The notes: generated by a model from the letters alone, not told the origin. Positions 22,341-32,207 are shown, counted from the stretch's first letter. The stretch is DNA of 33,132 bases from Verrucomicrobiota bacterium (GCA_027622555.1 JAQBYJ010000064.1:1-33132), one strand, 5' to 3'. Numbers and translations: made by a program.

Positions 22341-24609
22341 ACAGCTCGATATCCCAGTAACGACCGAAATTCGCGTTAGAATTTCCCTTCACGGTATGAT
22401 TCAAGGCGTGGGATTTCGCCCGCTTGTTTTCCAACTGGCAAAACGGATGCAACTTAATGGTTGGGTTTCTAACAGTTCGGAAGGAGTTACGATTGAACTG
22501 GAAGGAATTAAGAAATCGATAGACAAATTTCTCAGGCAACTTGAACATGAACTCCCGCCCTATGCTTCCATTCAAGGACGAAACATTGCGCTGATAGAAA
22601 CCTGGGGGGAAAAAGAATTCGCGATAAAAGAAAGCACAAACACTGGCGAAACTGCCCCACACATCCTTCCCGATATCGCAGTATGCCACGAGTGTCTGGA
22701 GGAAATGTTCGATCCCCTAAACCGGCGCTTCGCTTATCCGTTTATAAACTGCACGCATTGCGGACCTCGTTTCAGTATTGTCCAATCTCTCCCGTATGAC
22801 CGAGCCAACACCACCATGGCTGGTTTTGAAATGTGCGAGGAATGCCGTGCCGAATACGAAGATCCGACCGATCGGAGATTTCATGCCCAACCCATAGCCT
22901 GTCCAAATTGTGGGCCACAGATCGAATTTCGCCACTTATCGGAATCTTCTTCTACCTTCATTGGGAAGAAGGCAATGGAATCAGCCATTCATTCACTCAA
23001 ATCAGGAAAAATCCTGGCATTAAAGGGATTGGGAGGTTTTCAGCTTTTAGTTGACGCCACAAACACTGCGGCAGTTCAACGACTCAGAGAACGAAAACAA
23101 CGCGGCAATAAACCATTTGCCGTGATGTTTCCTGACATCGAAAGTGCACGTGAAACTGTCAAAATCTCCGATCCTGAGGAAAAGCTAATTAAGTCGCCGG
23201 AAGCCCCCATTGTTCTCGTAGAAAAACAGAACAATAAGTTTGATTCGGCTTCACCTAAAAACCCCTACCTCGGTGTTTTTCTACCTTATTCCCCCCTTCA
23301 CCACCAATTGCTTAAACAATTTAATAATCCTCTGATTGCAACGAGTGGGAACTTGGCCAATGAACCGATATGTATTCATAACGAGGAAGCGTTCCTACGT
23401 TTGAAATCTATTGCAGATGTATTCCTGGTACACGACAGACCTATTCAACGGCCTGTAGATGATTCGGTTGTGCGTATGGTTGGAGGTGACATTCAAGTAA
23501 TTCGACGAGCTCGGGGATACGCACCCTACCCTATTCAAATGAGCCAACACGTGCCTCCCACTCTCGCTGTTGGTGGTCATTTGAAGAACACCATTGCCAT
23601 AGGTAAAGGGCATCAAATCGTCCTCAGCCAACATATAGGTAATCTGGATACCATGGAATCTGTCTCGGCATTTGATTCTACCATTTCCGACTTCAGGACA
23701 CTCTATGACCTCCAGGCTGAAGCTGTGGTTGCGGATAAACATCCTGATTATGTTTCAACCCGGTTTGCAGAAGAACAAAAATCAGAACACAATGTGCACA
23801 TTCAACATCATCTGGCTCACGTATTCAGCTGTATGGCCGAACATGGATTAAAACCGCCGCTTACTGGAATTGCCTGGGACGGCACTGGCTATGGTGATGA
23901 CGGAACCATCTGGGGCGCGGAATCGTTTAAATTAACCGAGCAGACAAGCCGGAGATTCGCATCGATCTATCCTTTTCAACTTCCGGGAGGTGAATCCGCC
24001 ATCCATGAACCGGAGCGAATCGCCATTAGCCTACTTCATTCGGCAGGTCAGCAAATTCCACAAACCAAGAAAACGAACCTGCTCCTAGAATTGAATGAAA
24101 AAGGCATCAATTCCCCATACTGTTCCAGCATCGGTAGGCTATTCGATGGAATTTCCGCCATAATCGGACTATGCAGGGAGATAAATTATGAGGCCGAGGC
24201 TGCCATGCTACTTGAGTTTGAAGCTATGCAATCGGATACTCACGACCACTACGATTTTCCCGCACACAAATCCGATGGCTCCAATCTGACCGTCTTTGAT
24301 TGGCGTCCCATGATTGGTCAAATAGCTGAGGATTTAAGAACCCAGGAACCTACTACCCATATCGCTCGAAAATTCCACAATACCCTGACCGAAGCCATCC
24401 TGGAAATTGCCCGATTATCCAATGAGAACAAAGTCCTTTTAAGCGGGGGATGCTTTCAAAACAAGGTTCTCACGGAAATGACTATTCATAAATTGACCGA
24501 GGCAGGATTTAAGACCTACTCTCACCACCAAATACCATCCAATGACGGAGGCCTCGCTGCAGGCCAGGTATATGCTCAATTGTTCAAATCCAACCTGAAA
24601 TTAACCTGA
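22327..24609 (+). CDS. hypF: HypF carbamoyltransferase
   Basis: 760 residues from a TTG at 22327, overlapping hypA by 14 bases; the next in-frame ATG (about 22393) would cut the first strand. HypF makes the thiocarbamate that becomes the CN ligand. Domains in order: acylphosphatase (ISLHGMIQGVGFRPLVF, GWVSNSSEGV), two zinc fingers (CHECLEEMFDP...CTHCGP and CEECRAEYEDP...CPNCGP), YrdC/Sua5-like adenylation domain (RRARGYAPYPIQ region and the upstream KGLGGFQLLVDA) and the Kae1-like carbamoyltransferase domain (HHLAHVFSCMAEH, AWDGTGYGDDGTIWGAE). Full-length, no break. Confidence 0.95.
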   Translation: MNRIEQLDIPVTTEIRVRISLHGMIQGVGFRPLVFQLAKRMQLNGWVSNSSEGVTIELEGIKKSIDKFLRQLEHELPPYASIQGRNIALIETWGEKEFAIKESTNTGETAPHILPDIAVCHECLEEMFDPLNRRFAYPFINCTHCGPRFSIVQSLPYDRANTTMAGFEMCEECRAEYEDPTDRRFHAQPIACPNCGPQIEFRHLSESSSTFIGKKAMESAIHSLKSGKILALKGLGGFQLLVDATNTAAVQRLRERKQRGNKPFAVMFPDIESARETVKISDPEEKLIKSPEAPIVLVEKQNNKFDSASPKNPYLGVFLPYSPLHHQLLKQFNNPLIATSGNLANEPICIHNEEAFLRLKSIADVFLVHDRPIQRPVDDSVVRMVGGDIQVIRRARGYAPYPIQMSQHVPPTLAVGGHLKNTIAIGKGHQIVLSQHIGNLDTMESVSAFDSTISDFRTLYDLQAEAVVADKHPDYVSTRFAEEQKSEHNVHIQHHLAHVFSCMAEHGLKPPLTGIAWDGTGYGDDGTIWGAESFKLTEQTSRRFASIYPFQLPGGESAIHEPERIAISLLHSAGQQIPQTKKTNLLLELNEKGINSPYCSSIGRLFDGISAIIGLCREINYEAEAAMLLEFEAMQSDTHDHYDFPAHKSDGSNLTVFDWRPMIGQIAEDLRTQEPTTHIARKFHNTLTEAILEIARLSNENKVLLSGGCFQNKVLTEMTIHKLTEAGFKTYSHHQIPSNDGGLAAGQVYAQLFKSNLKLT

Positions 24610-24612
24610 CCT

Positions 24613-24873
24613 ATGTGCCTGGCGATTCCTGGAAAACTTGTTGAAGTCACCTCAGATGAGGAGTTGGCTCGTGAAGGCATTGTAGATTTCCAGGGAATAC
24701 GGAAAAAAATAAATATCACCTTCACCCCTGAAGCCCAACCAGGAGATTACGTACTGGTTCATGTGGGATTTTCTATAAGCAAGATTGACGAAACCGCAGC
24801 CCAACGAACGCTCGACACTTTGCGGGATCTTGGCGAACTGGATGAATTGAATGAGGAAAATAAAGCCGAATGA
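24613..24873 (+). CDS. hypC: HypC chaperone
   Basis: 86 residues beginning [12 protein letters not shown], the invariant HypC start whose Cys2 holds the Fe(CN)2CO moiety. [17 protein letters not shown] is the second conserved strand. It works with HypD and delivers iron to the large subunit. It starts 4 bases after the hypF stop and overlaps hypD by four (ATGA). Confidence 0.96.
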   Translation: MCLAIPGKLVEVTSDEELAREGIVDFQGIRKKINITFTPEAQPGDYVLVHVGFSISKIDETAAQRTLDTLRDLGELDELNEENKAE

Positions 24874-25961
24874 AGTACCTGGATGAATTCAGAGAGGCTC
24901 CGGCTGTTCATAAGCTTGCAGCGCGTATCCACAATCTGACCACCAATAATTGGACGCTTATGGAGGTTTGCGGAGGGCAGACTCATTCCCTCATTCGTTA
25001 TGGAATTGACACGCTGCTTCCCGACAAGATTTCCCTTATTCACGGCCCGGGTTGCCCGGTATGTGTAACGCCCATCGAACAAATTGATAAGGCCATAGAG
25101 CTTTCACAAAAAACGAATATTATCTTTTGCTCCTTTGGCGATATGCTGCGCGTTCCCGGATCCGAAAAGGACTTGTTTTACGCTAAAGCGAATGGAGGCG
25201 ATATCCGGATTGTCTACTCACCGATGGACGCAGTTGGTATTGCTCAAAAGAATCCTGAAAAGGAGGTGATCTTCTTTGCCGTTGGGTTTGAAACGACTGC
25301 TCCTGCCAATGCCATGGCCGTTTATCAGGCAGCAAAATTGGGACTGAAGAATTTTTCTATTCTCTGTTCACACGTATTGGTACCACCAGCCATGGAAGCC
25401 ATTCTTTCCTCACCCGAAAACCGGGTACAGGGATTTTTGGCTGCAGGACATGTTTGTACCATTATGGGAGAAAAGGAGTACGAGCCCATTGCAGATAAAT
25501 ACAAGGTTCCCATCGTGGTGACTGGATTTGAACCACTGGATCTAATGCAAGGGATTTATTACTGTGTAAAACAATTGGAGGAAGGCCGTCACGAAGTGGA
25601 AAACCAATACGACCGCTCCGTTCGCGTTGAAGGAAACCTTCCTGCGAAACAAATGATCGCGAAGGTATTTCATGTCATACCCAGGCAATGGCGTGGTATT
25701 GGTTCAATCCCGCACAGCGGATTGGGTATTCGTCCGGAATTCTCCTCCTTTGATGCCGAAGCGCGTTTTGATTTCAGACAACCAATGGTCTGTGAAAATC
25801 CCGAATGTATCGCCGGGAAAGTCTTGCAAGGTATCAAGAAACCCAAAGATTGTCCGGCATTCGGAACTCGCTGCACACCCGATCATCCCCTGGGAGCCCC
25901 CATGGTTTCAACCGAAGGTGCTTGTTCGGCCTACTACAACCACCGATCCCGTCACGCATGA
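24870..25961 (+). CDS. hypD: HypD, Fe-CN/CO assembly protein
   Basis: 363 residues. [17 protein letters not shown] and [12 protein letters not shown] hold the redox-active cysteines, and [16 protein letters not shown] follows. The C-terminal [4Fe-4S] Cys set is [29 protein letters not shown] and GACSAYY. HypD is the scaffold on which iron receives CN and CO. ATGA overlap with hypE at 25958-25961. Confidence 0.96.
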   Translation: MKYLDEFREAPAVHKLAARIHNLTTNNWTLMEVCGGQTHSLIRYGIDTLLPDKISLIHGPGCPVCVTPIEQIDKAIELSQKTNIIFCSFGDMLRVPGSEKDLFYAKANGGDIRIVYSPMDAVGIAQKNPEKEVIFFAVGFETTAPANAMAVYQAAKLGLKNFSILCSHVLVPPAMEAILSSPENRVQGFLAAGHVCTIMGEKEYEPIADKYKVPIVVTGFEPLDLMQGIYYCVKQLEEGRHEVENQYDRSVRVEGNLPAKQMIAKVFHVIPRQWRGIGSIPHSGLGIRPEFSSFDAEARFDFRQPMVCENPECIAGKVLQGIKKPKDCPAFGTRCTPDHPLGAPMVSTEGACSAYYNHRSRHA

Positions 25962-27022
25962 ACGTCGAAGGCAAATCTCCGGCATTTCCAACAAGTTGTC
26001 CCTTTCCATTTGAGGATTATCCGCAAGTGGTCCTGGCACATGGAGGTGGAGGAAAACTGACTCAGGATTTGGTAGAAAAAATATTTCTTGAAGCTTTTGG
26101 GAATCCTATATCCCGGGAACTACTGGACGGTGCTATTTTGAAGAATCCAGGTCAAACGCTGGTCATGTCTACCGACTCGCATGTTGTCTCACCCTTGTTT
26201 TTTCCAGGGGGCGACATTGGTTCTCTCTCCGTCTACGGAACCACCAATGATATTTCCATGTGCGGAGCTCGTCCCTTATTTTTAACGGCAGGCTTCATAC
26301 TGGAAGAAGGTTTTTCCATGAATGCGCTCTGGAAAATTGTGCAGTCCATGAAACAGGCGGCAGAACAAGTAGGAGTTCAAATTGTAGCGGGTGACACAAA
26401 AGTTGTTGAAAAAGGAAAAGGAGACGGGGTTTACATAAACACAACGGGCCTGGGCTTTCGTGACTCTTCGCTGTCAATTGGACCCAGTCTAATAGAAAAA
26501 GACGATGTCGTTCTCGTGAGCGGTGATATCGGACGCCACGGAATAACTATCATGGCCTCACGAGAAGGATTAGAGTTTGAAACCGAACTTATCAGCGATT
26601 GTGGACCGCTTTCAGCCATGGTAGACACACTCCTGGACTCAGGCATCCCCGTCCATTGTATGCGAGACCTGACCCGAGGCGGACTTGCTACAGCGATCCT
26701 GGAAATCAGTAAACAAGCCAACATCGACGTAATTCTGGAGGAAGATGCAATACCTGTTGATCCTGCCGTGAAAGGCGCGTGCGAAATCCTTGGACTGGAT
26801 CCGCTCTATGTAGCAAATGAAGGTTGCTTTGCCGTTTTCTTACCAGCTTCCTACAGCGAAAAAGCCCTGGATATCTTGCAGTCCTTTCCGAGTGGAAAAA
26901 ACGCCAAATGTATCGGACGAGTCGTTTCATCCGGACATTCAAATGTATCGCTTAAAACTGGACTTGGCACCCACCGATACCTGACCATGTTGAGTGGTGA
27001 GCAACTTCCTCGCATTTGCTAA
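25958..27022 (+). CDS. hypE: HypE, cyanide-forming dehydratase
   Basis: 354 residues from the ATG overlapping the hypD stop (a spurious open extension starts at 25805). [19 protein letters not shown] is the family opening. The AIR-synthase-like ATP-binding domain shows [27 protein letters not shown] and [11 protein letters not shown]. The protein ends LPRIC: the terminal Cys is the residue carbamoylated by HypF and dehydrated to thiocyanate. Intact. Confidence 0.96.
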   Translation: MNVEGKSPAFPTSCPFPFEDYPQVVLAHGGGGKLTQDLVEKIFLEAFGNPISRELLDGAILKNPGQTLVMSTDSHVVSPLFFPGGDIGSLSVYGTTNDISMCGARPLFLTAGFILEEGFSMNALWKIVQSMKQAAEQVGVQIVAGDTKVVEKGKGDGVYINTTGLGFRDSSLSIGPSLIEKDDVVLVSGDIGRHGITIMASREGLEFETELISDCGPLSAMVDTLLDSGIPVHCMRDLTRGGLATAILEISKQANIDVILEEDAIPVDPAVKGACEILGLDPLYVANEGCFAVFLPASYSEKALDILQSFPSGKNAKCIGRVVSSGHSNVSLKTGLGTHRYLTMLSGEQLPRIC

Positions 27023-27031
27023 AAAACAGAA

Positions 27032-27853
27032 ATGGCAACAGTACCGAAAAAAGAGTCCATTACTCAAAGCACCATCGTACGTATAGACGATACCGGTACG
27101 GTTACAACGGAACATGATAAAATTGCGGTGGAAGAACCGTTGGAGATTCGTTTAGGAAATAATCCCTTCGTTGTAACCATGCGAACCCCGGGTCATGACG
27201 ATGAGTTAGCCGCAGGGTTCTTTGTGACGGAAGGAATTGTCAGGCAACGATCGGACATAAAAGAAATCAGTCGCTGCCCTACTTCACTCACACCGGAAAA
27301 TACGGTGAGAATCGATCTGAAAGGTGGAAATAAAGCGGAAGGTCTAAAGTCCAATCGTGTAGGTGCCATTTCTGCGAGCTGCGGCGTTTGCGGAAAGACT
27401 TCTATCGAATCAGTTCAAGGTCATTTCCCTTCGATTCAAAGCAAGATAACGATTGAAAGAAATTTACTGCTCCAACTGCCGGATCGTTTAAGAGCATCAC
27501 AAGATGTTTTTGATAAAACCGGGGGTCTTCACTCTGCCGGAATTTTTGATTTGGAAGGAAACCTGGTATGCCTGCGCGAAGATGTCGGACGCCACAACGC
27601 TCTCGATAAGGTCATCGGTTACGCATTTCTCAACAACCTTCTGCCACTGGACAAGCACGTGTTGGTGGTCAGTGGAAGAGTTGCTTTTGAAATTATGCAA
27701 AAAGCACTGGCCGCCCAATTGGCAATCGTTGCTGCCATTTCCGCTCCATCGTCTCTGGCCGTTACTTTCGCCCTCCATAGTGGGCAAACGCTAGTCGGCT
27801 TTCTGCGCAAACCAAGGTTTAACGTTTATTCGCACCCGCATAGAATCAGGTGA
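27032..27853 (+). CDS. fdhD: FdhD, sulfurtransferase for formate dehydrogenase
   Basis: 273 residues, nine bases after hypE. Features: TPGHDDELAAGFFVTEGIV, the catalytic CGVC motif (Cys117 and Cys120) in SASCGVCGKTSIESV, and GGLHSAGIF, EDVGRHNALDKVIGY, VVSGRVAFEIMQKA. FdhD passes sulfur from IscS to the molybdenum cofactor of formate dehydrogenase. No formate dehydrogenase or Mo-cofactor gene is in the window, so its target is elsewhere or it serves another Mo/W enzyme. It is the last gene of the plus-strand operon; the convergent gene ends two bases away. Confidence 0.93.
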   Translation: MATVPKKESITQSTIVRIDDTGTVTTEHDKIAVEEPLEIRLGNNPFVVTMRTPGHDDELAAGFFVTEGIVRQRSDIKEISRCPTSLTPENTVRIDLKGGNKAEGLKSNRVGAISASCGVCGKTSIESVQGHFPSIQSKITIERNLLLQLPDRLRASQDVFDKTGGLHSAGIFDLEGNLVCLREDVGRHNALDKVIGYAFLNNLLPLDKHVLVVSGRVAFEIMQKALAAQLAIVAAISAPSSLAVTFALHSGQTLVGFLRKPRFNVYSHPHRIR

Positions 27854-27854
27854 T

Positions 27855-28556
27855 CTAGACTTCCGCCACTGTGCGAGAAATTGCGGAAGCCAAATGTGCA
27901 CCCATGGTTTCAATGGATTTCCTATCCTCCAAGAGGTCTGAACAGACTTCTATTTCAATCCCAAGATATTGGTTGTTTGCAAAATGTGTTCTCAAAACTG
28001 TGGTAAGCCCGTCATCCGTTCCCGCATAAGGAACGTTCTCCTTTATACGCAGGCGATCCCCCAAGTCCTTTTGCAAATGCGCGCAGAGAGATGTTGCAAA
28101 TCGAGATTCTTTTGATCGGTCAGGATCGTACAAAACTCCGATATCAACTTGTCTTTCCTTATTATTAAACATGCGAACAAAGGAATGGATCGAAAGATGT
28201 AACACGCAGTCCGACTCGTTGATCGCATCACTGATGTTTTCAAATAACTCTGCCCAATAGGGCTCGAAAACCTTTTCTTCCAATTCCTTTTGCTGACTTT
28301 CGGTTAAGGACCTTGAGTATTCGCTCCACCTGTCTGGATTGCCGATCGACCTGTTCAAATCGAGAAGTAGCCGGGTCCACTCTCCACGCACAAGCGGAGC
28401 ATCGAAAAAATCCTTTAGTTCCTGGGCCAGCCTGAATGCACCTGGATCCCATCCACGGTGAGACCAAAGAATTGTTTGATCCTTTTCAGCAAATAGGCGC
28501 TCAAAACCCTCGAGTAGCGCAGCACTCGCGTGTTCACAACTCAAGACGATTTTCAT
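27855..28556 (-). CDS. N-formylglutamate amidohydrolase-like enzyme
   Basis: 233 residues. SCEHASAALLEGFERLF, SHRGWDPGAFRLA, WTRLLLDLNRS, and VLHLSIHSFVR are the family motifs with likely metal His/Asp/Glu ligands (CEH, SHRGWD). Classic members deformylate N-formylglutamate in the histidine pathway, but no hut gene is here. It overlaps the GCS2 ligase gene by 4 bases and forms the 3' end of the cassette, so it probably hydrolyses an amide made by the two ligases. Its stop is one base from that of fdhD. Confidence 0.85.
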   Translation of the reverse strand: MKIVLSCEHASAALLEGFERLFAEKDQTILWSHRGWDPGAFRLAQELKDFFDAPLVRGEWTRLLLDLNRSIGNPDRWSEYSRSLTESQQKELEEKVFEPYWAELFENISDAINESDCVLHLSIHSFVRMFNNKERQVDIGVLYDPDRSKESRFATSLCAHLQKDLGDRLRIKENVPYAGTDDGLTTVLRTHFANNQYLGIEIEVCSDLLEDRKSIETMGAHLASAISRTVAEV

Positions 28557-29761
28557 GGCATGAACGGTTGATTCATCAACAAAGAGTTCCGCAAACGCTG
28601 ATAAACAGCGAAGATAGACTCCGCATTTACGGTTGGGCCTATGGCTTTCAAAATGCGTTCGGCCAAATTACCTTCATCGAGTATCATAAGAATCGGTCCG
28701 GTCCATTCCTGGTTTTCTGGAACCAGGTTTTTAAGTGTCTCGCCAATTTTCCTGGAATTGCCACCACCGTATACCTGAAATAAAGCTTCATCATCTACCT
28801 CTGCGTAGCGGCCACGTTTTATTGCGTCATTGAACATAGTTCTCAGCGCTTCCGTGGACACTGACTCCTGGTCCTCCAACGAAACATGCTTATTTTCGTA
28901 CCAATCCCTGACAAGGCTAATGATCATTTGAATGACCGCCAGGTCTTGACTTGGACATTCCTGAGCATCGCCCACGCGAATCTCAATAGAACCACGGTCG
29001 AATCGCCCAATTGCACCACGAGCGTTCGTCCATTCCGGTTCCAGGATGCCTTCAGGATCCAATAGTTCCAGATCGCGACGAATGACATCAAACACCTTTT
29101 CCTGATACTCTTCCTGGGAACGATAGACATCGGGAATCACACCGCCCGTGATACTCGGAACTCTTAAACAATTTTTTCTATACATATCCAACCGACTATC
29201 CAGGAGGCCGTATTTTCTCCCCTCCACCAAGGGTGAGCTGGAGGCAAGGACCGGAACGAGCGGAAGGACCAGGCGAATCGCACTGTGCAAACGCCTGAAA
29301 CTCTCATCGTCGCCTACTTCGAATGGCAGGTTCAAATGAAACGATTGAAGGTTGGACCACCCGTGACCCCGGCTATCAAATATCCGGTCAAATGTATCGT
29401 AAATTTCCCGATCTCCATGGGGCCAAATATTAACGCCATCAAATGGCTCAAACCAGGGATGAATGGCTGTTCCCAACAACCCTCCACCTGCCTTCTTCAA
29501 AAGTTTATCGGCGAGCAACATCGACTCATGGAATTGACCTGAAAGCCCTTCGAGCTGTTTTACCGGTAGACTGGTCTTAAATTCCAGGACATGCATCACC
29601 AACTCATTCGACCAGGTAATAGGTCCATGACTTAGACTGTTAACAATATTCCCATCCGAGTCACGTAACACCGTATCTGAAAGGGACCGTAGATCCAGAC
29701 TCTCCCGGTCCACGATCATGGTCTCGATTTCGATACCGTATTGACTAAATGCTTGAGCCAT
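28553..29761 (-). CDS. GCS2-family carboxylate-amine ligase
   Basis: 402 residues. YGIEIETMIVDRESLDLR is the ligand-binding opening of GCS2/YbdK-type gamma-glutamate-cysteine ligase-like enzymes. LLGTAIHPWFEP, RIFDSRGHGWSNLQSFHLNL and RGSIEIRVGDAQECPSQD carry the catalytic acidic and basic residues. These enzymes join a carboxylate to an amine with ATP. The substrate cannot be read from sequence. In this operon a RimK-like ligase precedes it by 14 bp and an amidohydrolase overlaps it, which argues for a shared small-molecule or peptide pathway rather than glutathione synthesis. Confidence 0.85.
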   Translation of the reverse strand: MAQAFSQYGIEIETMIVDRESLDLRSLSDTVLRDSDGNIVNSLSHGPITWSNELVMHVLEFKTSLPVKQLEGLSGQFHESMLLADKLLKKAGGGLLGTAIHPWFEPFDGVNIWPHGDREIYDTFDRIFDSRGHGWSNLQSFHLNLPFEVGDDESFRRLHSAIRLVLPLVPVLASSSPLVEGRKYGLLDSRLDMYRKNCLRVPSITGGVIPDVYRSQEEYQEKVFDVIRRDLELLDPEGILEPEWTNARGAIGRFDRGSIEIRVGDAQECPSQDLAVIQMIISLVRDWYENKHVSLEDQESVSTEALRTMFNDAIKRGRYAEVDDEALFQVYGGGNSRKIGETLKNLVPENQEWTGPILMILDEGNLAERILKAIGPTVNAESIFAVYQRLRNSLLMNQPFMP

Positions 29762-29775
29762 AAAATTCTCTTTCG

Positions 29776-31245
29776 TTAAACGGGATTAACACCGGTCCGC
29801 CCTTCAACGCGCTTAATAAAAGACCGGATGATGCAATCGTATAATTCGTCTTTTATTACGGCATCTTCCACACCGCTATCAATGGAAGGATTATCATTCA
29901 CCTCAATCACCAGCGCCTGTCCGTTAATTTCCTTCAGGTCTACTCCATACAGACCATCACCGATCAAATTCGCCGCACGAAGTGCGGTATCCAGGACAAA
30001 TGCCGGAACCTCTCCCAGCGGAAATGTATCCGCATTCCCGGCAACAATGCCTTTGGAACCTTCTCCCCGGTCATAGATTTGCCAGTGCCCACGCGCCATA
30101 AAATATCGGCAGGCGTAAATCGGCTTACGATCCAAAATCCCAATACGCCAGTCAAACTGAGTGGGTAAAAATTCCTGAGCGATCAACAGGTCAGTTTTTT
30201 CAAACAGTTCCTGGCAGGCTTTACGAAACCCTGCTTCATCATTTACTTTGACCACACCTAGTGAAAAGGAGGAGTCAGGCTGTTTAAGCACCAATGGAAA
30301 GGACATCCCTTTGGGAATCTCCGGATTGCTGGTAGTGTAAAGAATTTCTGTTTTGGGGGCAGAAATACCATTTCGATCAAAAAGTTCGGCCAGAAAAACC
30401 TTGTTGGTACACCGCAAAATAGAATCTGGATCGTCAATGGTTGGAATCCTTGCTTGAGTGGCGCGACGGGCAAACCTGAAAGTGAAATTTTCCACCGAGG
30501 TCGTGGCCCGGATGAATAAAGCATCCAACTCTTCAACATCGTCAATGTCATCCGGTTCCAGCATCTCGACAGCCAAATTATGGCGTTCTGCAGACTTCAA
30601 AAATTTCTTCAAAGCCATCGAGTCTGAAGGAGGAGTTGCCTCTTTGGGGTCCACTAAAATCCCAAGAGTAAATCGAGCTGGCACCTGTGCCTTGAGCCGC
30701 TTGGGGCGAGCAAACCATTGCTCTGCCGACTTCTGCACGAAGTCCATATGAGATTCGGGGATGTCTTTGGCAGAAATAAGGTTTACCGACCGCATCCTCC
30801 AGTCACCATCTTCTCCACGCCGGAAAACCGCCCTCATCAGAGGAGCGGGAAACAGTTTAAATACAGCCAGGGCCAGGCGGTCGTGCCGCTTGGCCAAGTT
30901 GCGTGAAAAGTAGACCGACAAAACGAACTCATCGTGTTGAATGTGTTCCAGGGATCGGTGAGCTGTTGCCTGGAATTCACGGGAGGGGTTTATCAGACGT
31001 CCGTGAACTTTCCTCAATGTGGAGACTAAGGGCAAGGGACGGTGACCGCGGGCTTCCGCCAGGAGAGACACATAATAACCGGCGCTTTGATAAGAGTAAT
31101 CCCGACAAAGATTATACACTCGTGCCCGTCGCAACTTCTGAATGGCCGGATCCGTTATATAACTCTTAGGCGTGAGTATTTCTACACCAGCAGGCAACTT
31201 CACCTTCCACGTAGAGGGTCTTTCAACTACAACTAAAGTTTTCAT
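29776..31245 (-). CDS. RimK-like ATP-grasp ligase with RLAN N-terminal domain
   Basis: 489 residues. The N-terminal ~180 residues (VVERPSTWKVKLPAGVEILT, RRARVYNLCRDYSYQSAGYY, VHGRLINPSREF) match the RLAN domain, found fused to RimK-like ligases. The ATP-grasp body runs from about 270: IDDPDSILRCTNKVFLAELF, PLVLKQPDSSFSLGVV, AQEFLPTQFDWRIGILD, and the Mg-binding end VDLKEINGQALVIEVNDNPS. It likely adds an amino acid or other amine to a carboxylate. RLAN ligases are known to be neighbours of GCS2 ligases and papain-like peptidases, as here. Its start is five bases from the upstream peptidase stop. Confidence 0.85.
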   Translation of the reverse strand: MKTLVVVERPSTWKVKLPAGVEILTPKSYITDPAIQKLRRARVYNLCRDYSYQSAGYYVSLLAEARGHRPLPLVSTLRKVHGRLINPSREFQATAHRSLEHIQHDEFVLSVYFSRNLAKRHDRLALAVFKLFPAPLMRAVFRRGEDGDWRMRSVNLISAKDIPESHMDFVQKSAEQWFARPKRLKAQVPARFTLGILVDPKEATPPSDSMALKKFLKSAERHNLAVEMLEPDDIDDVEELDALFIRATTSVENFTFRFARRATQARIPTIDDPDSILRCTNKVFLAELFDRNGISAPKTEILYTTSNPEIPKGMSFPLVLKQPDSSFSLGVVKVNDEAGFRKACQELFEKTDLLIAQEFLPTQFDWRIGILDRKPIYACRYFMARGHWQIYDRGEGSKGIVAGNADTFPLGEVPAFVLDTALRAANLIGDGLYGVDLKEINGQALVIEVNDNPSIDSGVEDAVIKDELYDCIIRSFIKRVEGRTGVNPV

Positions 31246-31250
31246 ACAAT

Positions 31251-31961
31251 TTATTTGTAGATAATTAAAATATTTGCATCATGCGTTAAAACGCCGAGCA
31301 GTATGGAATTGATCAATCGATCGATATGGACCGAGTAACGATGATCGACCGAGAGAGGAGCCTTGGGATAAGGATCATAGACAGTCACATGTCGTGATGC
31401 CGATTCATACCCATGGAGGACCACAAAATGGCCCTCAGGCTTTCCGCCCAAGTCATCGGGTTTGCCCGTTTCAGGAACTTCTCGGGCCTCATTGTAAAGG
31501 AATGTGGCCGACACTCCGGCCAATATTGGATGCCCATGTAGCAAGTGATTGCGAATCAATGCGCGGGTCAATGCTTCCATTTTCAAATTTCCACCTTTTA
31601 GGACATAGGATTCCAGCGCTTCCAATTCGAATCGCTCTTTTTTGCTCCGCCGGACTTTTCTGGACGCACTGAGCTTTTCAATCAAAGAAGCGGCGGTACC
31701 TGGAAACCAGGAAGGATCCAGTACACGCAGATTACAGCTATAGAAATCGGCACGGTAACCACGTTCCAGAGCATCGACACCCATATGAATGGCCAGGGTC
31801 CCCCCTTCCTGTAATACCGGTATATTCTGGATCAACTCCTCAAGTGGAACATCATTTCCATACCACCGGTAGATGGCGTGGAGACAGGTAGGTCCACAGG
31901 AAGTTTCAGTGGGCTGGCGCTCAATCCAAAAGGTAGCAGAACTCCTTGTTACCTTATTCAA
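31251..31961 (-). CDS. C39/papain-like cysteine peptidase of the ATP-grasp cassette
   Basis: 236 residues from a TTG at 31961. A TAG lies two codons upstream in frame, so a longer start is excluded and no in-frame ATG precedes the active site. ERQPTETSCGPTCLHAIYRW has the catalytic Cys22 after the oxyanion Gln; GHFVVLHGYE gives the His and YDPYP the Asp. The fold is that of bacteriocin-processing or papain-like peptidases, without membrane or ABC domains and without a signal peptide. In related neighbourhoods such a peptidase can be fused to an acetyltransferase; that part is absent. It is the first gene of the cassette and may process or ligate the peptide product. Confidence 0.78.
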   Translation of the reverse strand: MNKVTRSSATFWIERQPTETSCGPTCLHAIYRWYGNDVPLEELIQNIPVLQEGGTLAIHMGVDALERGYRADFYSCNLRVLDPSWFPGTAASLIEKLSASRKVRRSKKERFELEALESYVLKGGNLKMEALTRALIRNHLLHGHPILAGVSATFLYNEAREVPETGKPDDLGGKPEGHFVVLHGYESASRHVTVYDPYPKAPLSVDHRYSVHIDRLINSILLGVLTHDANILIIYK

Positions 31962-32207
31962 TTTCTATGAAATAAGCATTCCAGCAAGCCATCAAAAGCG
32001 ACTGGAAGAACGGCAGTAATAACAAATGCATCATACGAAAAAAATGAATCATGAGAGACAAATAATCCACTATTAATTATTTTCCTACGCATATCAACAT
32101 TCATTCCTTTCAAAAGAAAAATCAGTAAAGTCACTCAATTTACAGACTCAATTATTTTCATTCCTAAGAGCCGACCCGGGGACTAAAATGGATCGATTTA
32201 TGAACTG
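31962..32207. other. intergenic region upstream of the peptidase cassette
   Basis: 246 bp, AT-rich, between the sulfatase 3' end and the TTG start of the cassette. It must hold the cassette promoter, since all downstream gaps are 14 bp or less, but no clear -35/-10 pair could be fixed by eye. No repeat or RNA was seen. Confidence 0.4.

Noticed and set aside
27855-31961. Ordinary glutathione synthesis operon (GshA/GshB) with histidine degradation gene
   Set aside because: The ATP-grasp protein has an RLAN N-terminus and RimK-like body rather than GshB, no hut genes are nearby, and a cysteine peptidase leads the operon.
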